DNA of 5,023 nucleotides from Dehalococcoidia bacterium (GTDB lineage Bacteria; Chloroflexota; Dehalococcoidia; Dehalococcoidales; BS750m-G39). Shown piece after piece: positions 1 through 5,023 of this stretch. Numbering within the stretch: position 1 is the first letter of the stretch; every line of letters begins with the position of its first letter. The notes under the pieces were generated by a model. That model did no database searches. It saw nothing but the letters and a program-made list of their open reading frames with translations, and was not told the origin of the DNA. The stretch is taken from the NCBI GenBank assembly GCA_030616265.1, contig JAUWXS010000061.1, positions 1-5,023 of the forward strand, given 5' to 3'. The translations under genes and the position numbers were made by a program.

Positions 1-734
1 ACGGCCACCGATTGGGTGGCGACGCCGTCAGCCATCACCTGGGCATAGTCCCTGACCCTTTTGAGCAGTCGGTTAGCCACGCGGGGGGTGCCTCTGGCCC
101 GGCGGGCTATCTCGCTCAAGCCTTCTCCCTCCGCCTTTACCTGGAGGATGCTGGCCGAGCGCTTAAGGATGGTCTTTATCGCCGGCTCCTCGTAGAAATC
201 GAGGCGGTAAACGGCGCCGAAGCGGTCTCTTAAGGGCGGGCTGAGCAGGGCAAAGCGGGTGGTGGCTCCGATGAGGGTAAAGTCGGGCAGGCTCAACCGC
301 AGGCTGCGGGCGCCGGGTCCTTTGCCGATAACGATATCCAGCCCGAAATCCTCCATGGCCGGGTAGAGCACTTCTTCCACCGCCCGGTTGAGGCGGTGAA
401 TTTCATCAATAAAGAGTATGTCGTGGCTGTGCAAATTGGTGAGGATAGCCGCCAGGTCTCCGCTGCGCTCCACCGCGGGACCTGAGGTAATCCGGAGGTT
501 GACCCCCATCTCGGCGGCGATGATATAGGCCAGGGTGGTCTTGCCCAGCCCGGGGGGACCGTAGAGTAAGACGTGGTCCAGCGCCTCCCCCCTGCCTTTA
601 GCCGCGGTGATGGCTATCCTCAGGTTTTCCTTGACCTTGTCCTGCCCGGTGAAGTCGTCAAAGCGGCGGGGGCGGAGGCTGGTGTCAAGGGTAGTATCCT
701 CGGCTTTGGGCTTGCCTGAAATAATGCGCTCTAT
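1..734 (-). CDS. ruvB: Holliday junction branch migration ATPase RuvB (5' part, cut by the window's left edge)
   Basis: RuvB is the AAA+ motor that, as a hexameric ring with RuvA, drives branch migration of Holliday junctions during recombination repair. Reading the minus strand gives an uninterrupted frame of 244 codons. Numbered from the ATA at 734-732, it shows ERIISG at the N-terminus, the family block SLRPRRFDDFTGQ (19-31), Walker A GPPGLGKT (59-66), Walker B LFIDEIHRL (107-115), sensor 1 IGATTR (155-160), the arginine-finger block SPPLRDRFG (165-173) and the lid motif GTPRVANRLLKRV (215-227). Full RuvB proteins are about 330-350 aa, so roughly the last 100 residues, including the winged-helix DNA-binding domain, lie outside the window. 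The start is unusual. No ATG, GTG or TTG occurs in frame between the conserved N-terminus and codon 76. ATA at 734 sits six bases after a GGAGGA Shine-Dalgarno and fits the usual family N-terminus. The alternative is TTG at 758-756, which adds eight residues but has no ribosome site and lies at the predicted transcription start. The family call is very secure and the start is uncertain. Confidence 0.96.
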   Translation of the reverse strand, partial: MERIISGKPKAEDTTLDTSLRPRRFDDFTGQDKVKENLRIAITAAKGRGEALDHVLLYGPPGLGKTTLAYIIAAEMGVNLRITSGPAVERSGDLAAILTNLHSHDILFIDEIHRLNRAVEEVLYPAMEDFGLDIVIGKGPGARSLRLSLPDFTLIGATTRFALLSPPLRDRFGAVYRLDFYEEPAIKTILKRSASILQVKAEGEGLSEIARRARGTPRVANRLLKRVRDYAQVMADGVATQSVA

Positions 735-740
735 CTCTAG

Positions 741-747
741 TCCTCCC
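741..747 (-). promoter_or_regulatory. Shine-Dalgarno site of ruvB, which decides the start
   Basis: The minus strand reads GGGAGGA here, a near-ideal anti-16S match. Six bases (CTAGAG) separate it from the ATA codon at 734-732, a normal spacing. It lies downstream of the only TTG alternative (758-756), so it cannot serve that codon. This supports initiation at or next to ATA. Confidence 0.75.
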
Positions 748-762
748 TGCTGAATCAATCTA

Positions 763-793
763 ATTATAACACATCTAAGTCGGGGTAAAACAA
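763..793 (-). promoter_or_regulatory. Predicted sigma-70-type promoter of ruvB (extended -10)
   Basis: The minus strand contains TGTTATAAT at 771-763: a perfect TATAAT -10 hexamer (768-763) preceded by the extended -10 dinucleotide TG one base upstream. The -35 is weak. TTGTTT at 793-788 matches three of six consensus positions with a long 19-base spacer, and GTTTTA at 791-786 has a 17-base spacer but only two matches. Extended -10 promoters often tolerate a poor -35. Transcription would start near 755-757, leaving a 5' leader of about 20 bases that contains the Shine-Dalgarno. The weak -35 candidate falls inside the T-tract of the upstream terminator. The promoter is inferred from sequence only. 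Confidence 0.72.
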
Positions 794-819
794 AGAGCCG
801 CCTCTTTCTCGGGCGGCTC
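787..819 (-). terminator. Intrinsic terminator of the rpoB-rpoC transcript
   Basis: On the minus strand GAGCCGCC (819-812) and GGCGGCTC (802-795) form a perfect 8-bp GC-rich stem around a 9-base loop (811-803). The T-rich run TTTGTTTT (794-787) follows directly. The stem begins about 31 bases after the rpoC stop codon (TAG, 853-851), the usual place for a Rho-independent terminator. It separates the polymerase operon from ruvB, which has its own promoter just downstream. The plus-strand reading is followed by GGTTTT, a poorer tract, so bidirectional activity is possible but there is no plus-strand gene to terminate. Confidence 0.88.
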
Positions 820-850
820 GGTTTTAACTTTAGAAATCAGCGCTGGATGC

Positions 851-4922
<4,072 letters not shown>

Positions 4923-4936
<14 letters not shown>

Positions 4937-5023
4937 TTTCTACCTCTGGCTCAGTTTGACTATCTTTAGCCTCAGCCTTTGCCTTTGATTTGGGGGCTTT
5001 GGCTTTTTTCTCGGTAGCCTCAG
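4923..5023 (-). CDS. rpoB: C-terminal end of RNA polymerase subunit beta (5' part outside the window)
   Basis: One minus-strand frame stays open from the right edge to TAA at 4925-4923, giving the last 32 residues of a protein. The start of this stretch is rich in Lys, Ala and Glu (EATEKKAKAPKSKAKAEAKD) and it ends EPEVENAGS. The stop lies inside rpoC, so the two genes overlap by 14 nt. No conserved RpoB motif is visible, because only a low-complexity tail falls in the window. Identification rests on position: rpoB directly precedes rpoC in nearly all bacteria, and some lineages carry variable charged tails after the conserved beta C-terminus. The other two minus frames carry stops here (TAG at 4942-4940 in one, TGA at 5022-5020 in the other), which supports this frame. 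An alternative would be an unrelated small Lys/Ala-rich gene, which I consider unlikely. Confidence 0.8.
4943..4947 (-). promoter_or_regulatory. Ribosome binding site of rpoC, inside the upstream gene
   Basis: The minus strand reads AGAGG with six bases before the rpoC ATG (4936-4934). It is a moderate Shine-Dalgarno and lies within the last codons of the upstream reading frame. Ribosomes finishing that gene would pass over it, which fits translational coupling of beta and beta'. Confidence 0.6.

Noticed and set aside
12..233. A 73-residue plus-strand frame at the left edge.
   Set aside because: It is antisense to the RuvB lid region, which is well supported by conserved motifs on the minus strand.

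Overview
The window is an ordinary bacterial housekeeping locus, and everything coding that I can support lies on the minus strand. In transcription order (right to left) it holds the last 32 codons of a gene that is almost certainly rpoB, a complete rpoC (RNA polymerase beta' subunit, 1361 aa), a short intergenic gap, and the first ~244 codons of ruvB (Holliday junction branch-migration ATPase), which runs off the left edge.

The host is a bacterium of moderately high GC. The beta' trigger loop runs straight on without the large proteobacterial insertion (SI3). The N-terminal half carries a long coiled-coil insertion. The rpoC-then-ruvB order and the RuvB wording (LLSPPLRDRFG) look to me like Chloroflexota, possibly Dehalococcoidia. 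That placement comes from remembered family patterns, not from a search.

Layout: 4923-5023 is the K/A/E-rich tail of the upstream gene, overlapping rpoC by 14 nt, which suggests translational coupling. 851-4936 is rpoC, with all expected catalytic and zinc-binding motifs. It also has three less conserved additions: a coiled coil near residues 143-215, a Lys-Thr repeat linker joining two similar barrel-like modules near residues 995-1132, and an acidic repeat tail from about residue 1282. 735-850 is intergenic: a clear intrinsic terminator for the rpoBC transcript (787-819), then a perfect extended -10 promoter (763-771) and a strong Shine-Dalgarno (741-747) for ruvB. 1-734 is the 5' part of ruvB.

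rpoB and rpoC supply the two large subunits of RNA polymerase. ruvB works with RuvA and RuvC in recombination repair and appears to be transcribed separately. I see no mobile element, CRISPR array, tRNA or rRNA, and no convincing new system. The most interesting points are the apparent AUA start of ruvB, the compact terminator/promoter junction, and the duplicated module plus slippage-prone (KT)n linker in beta'.
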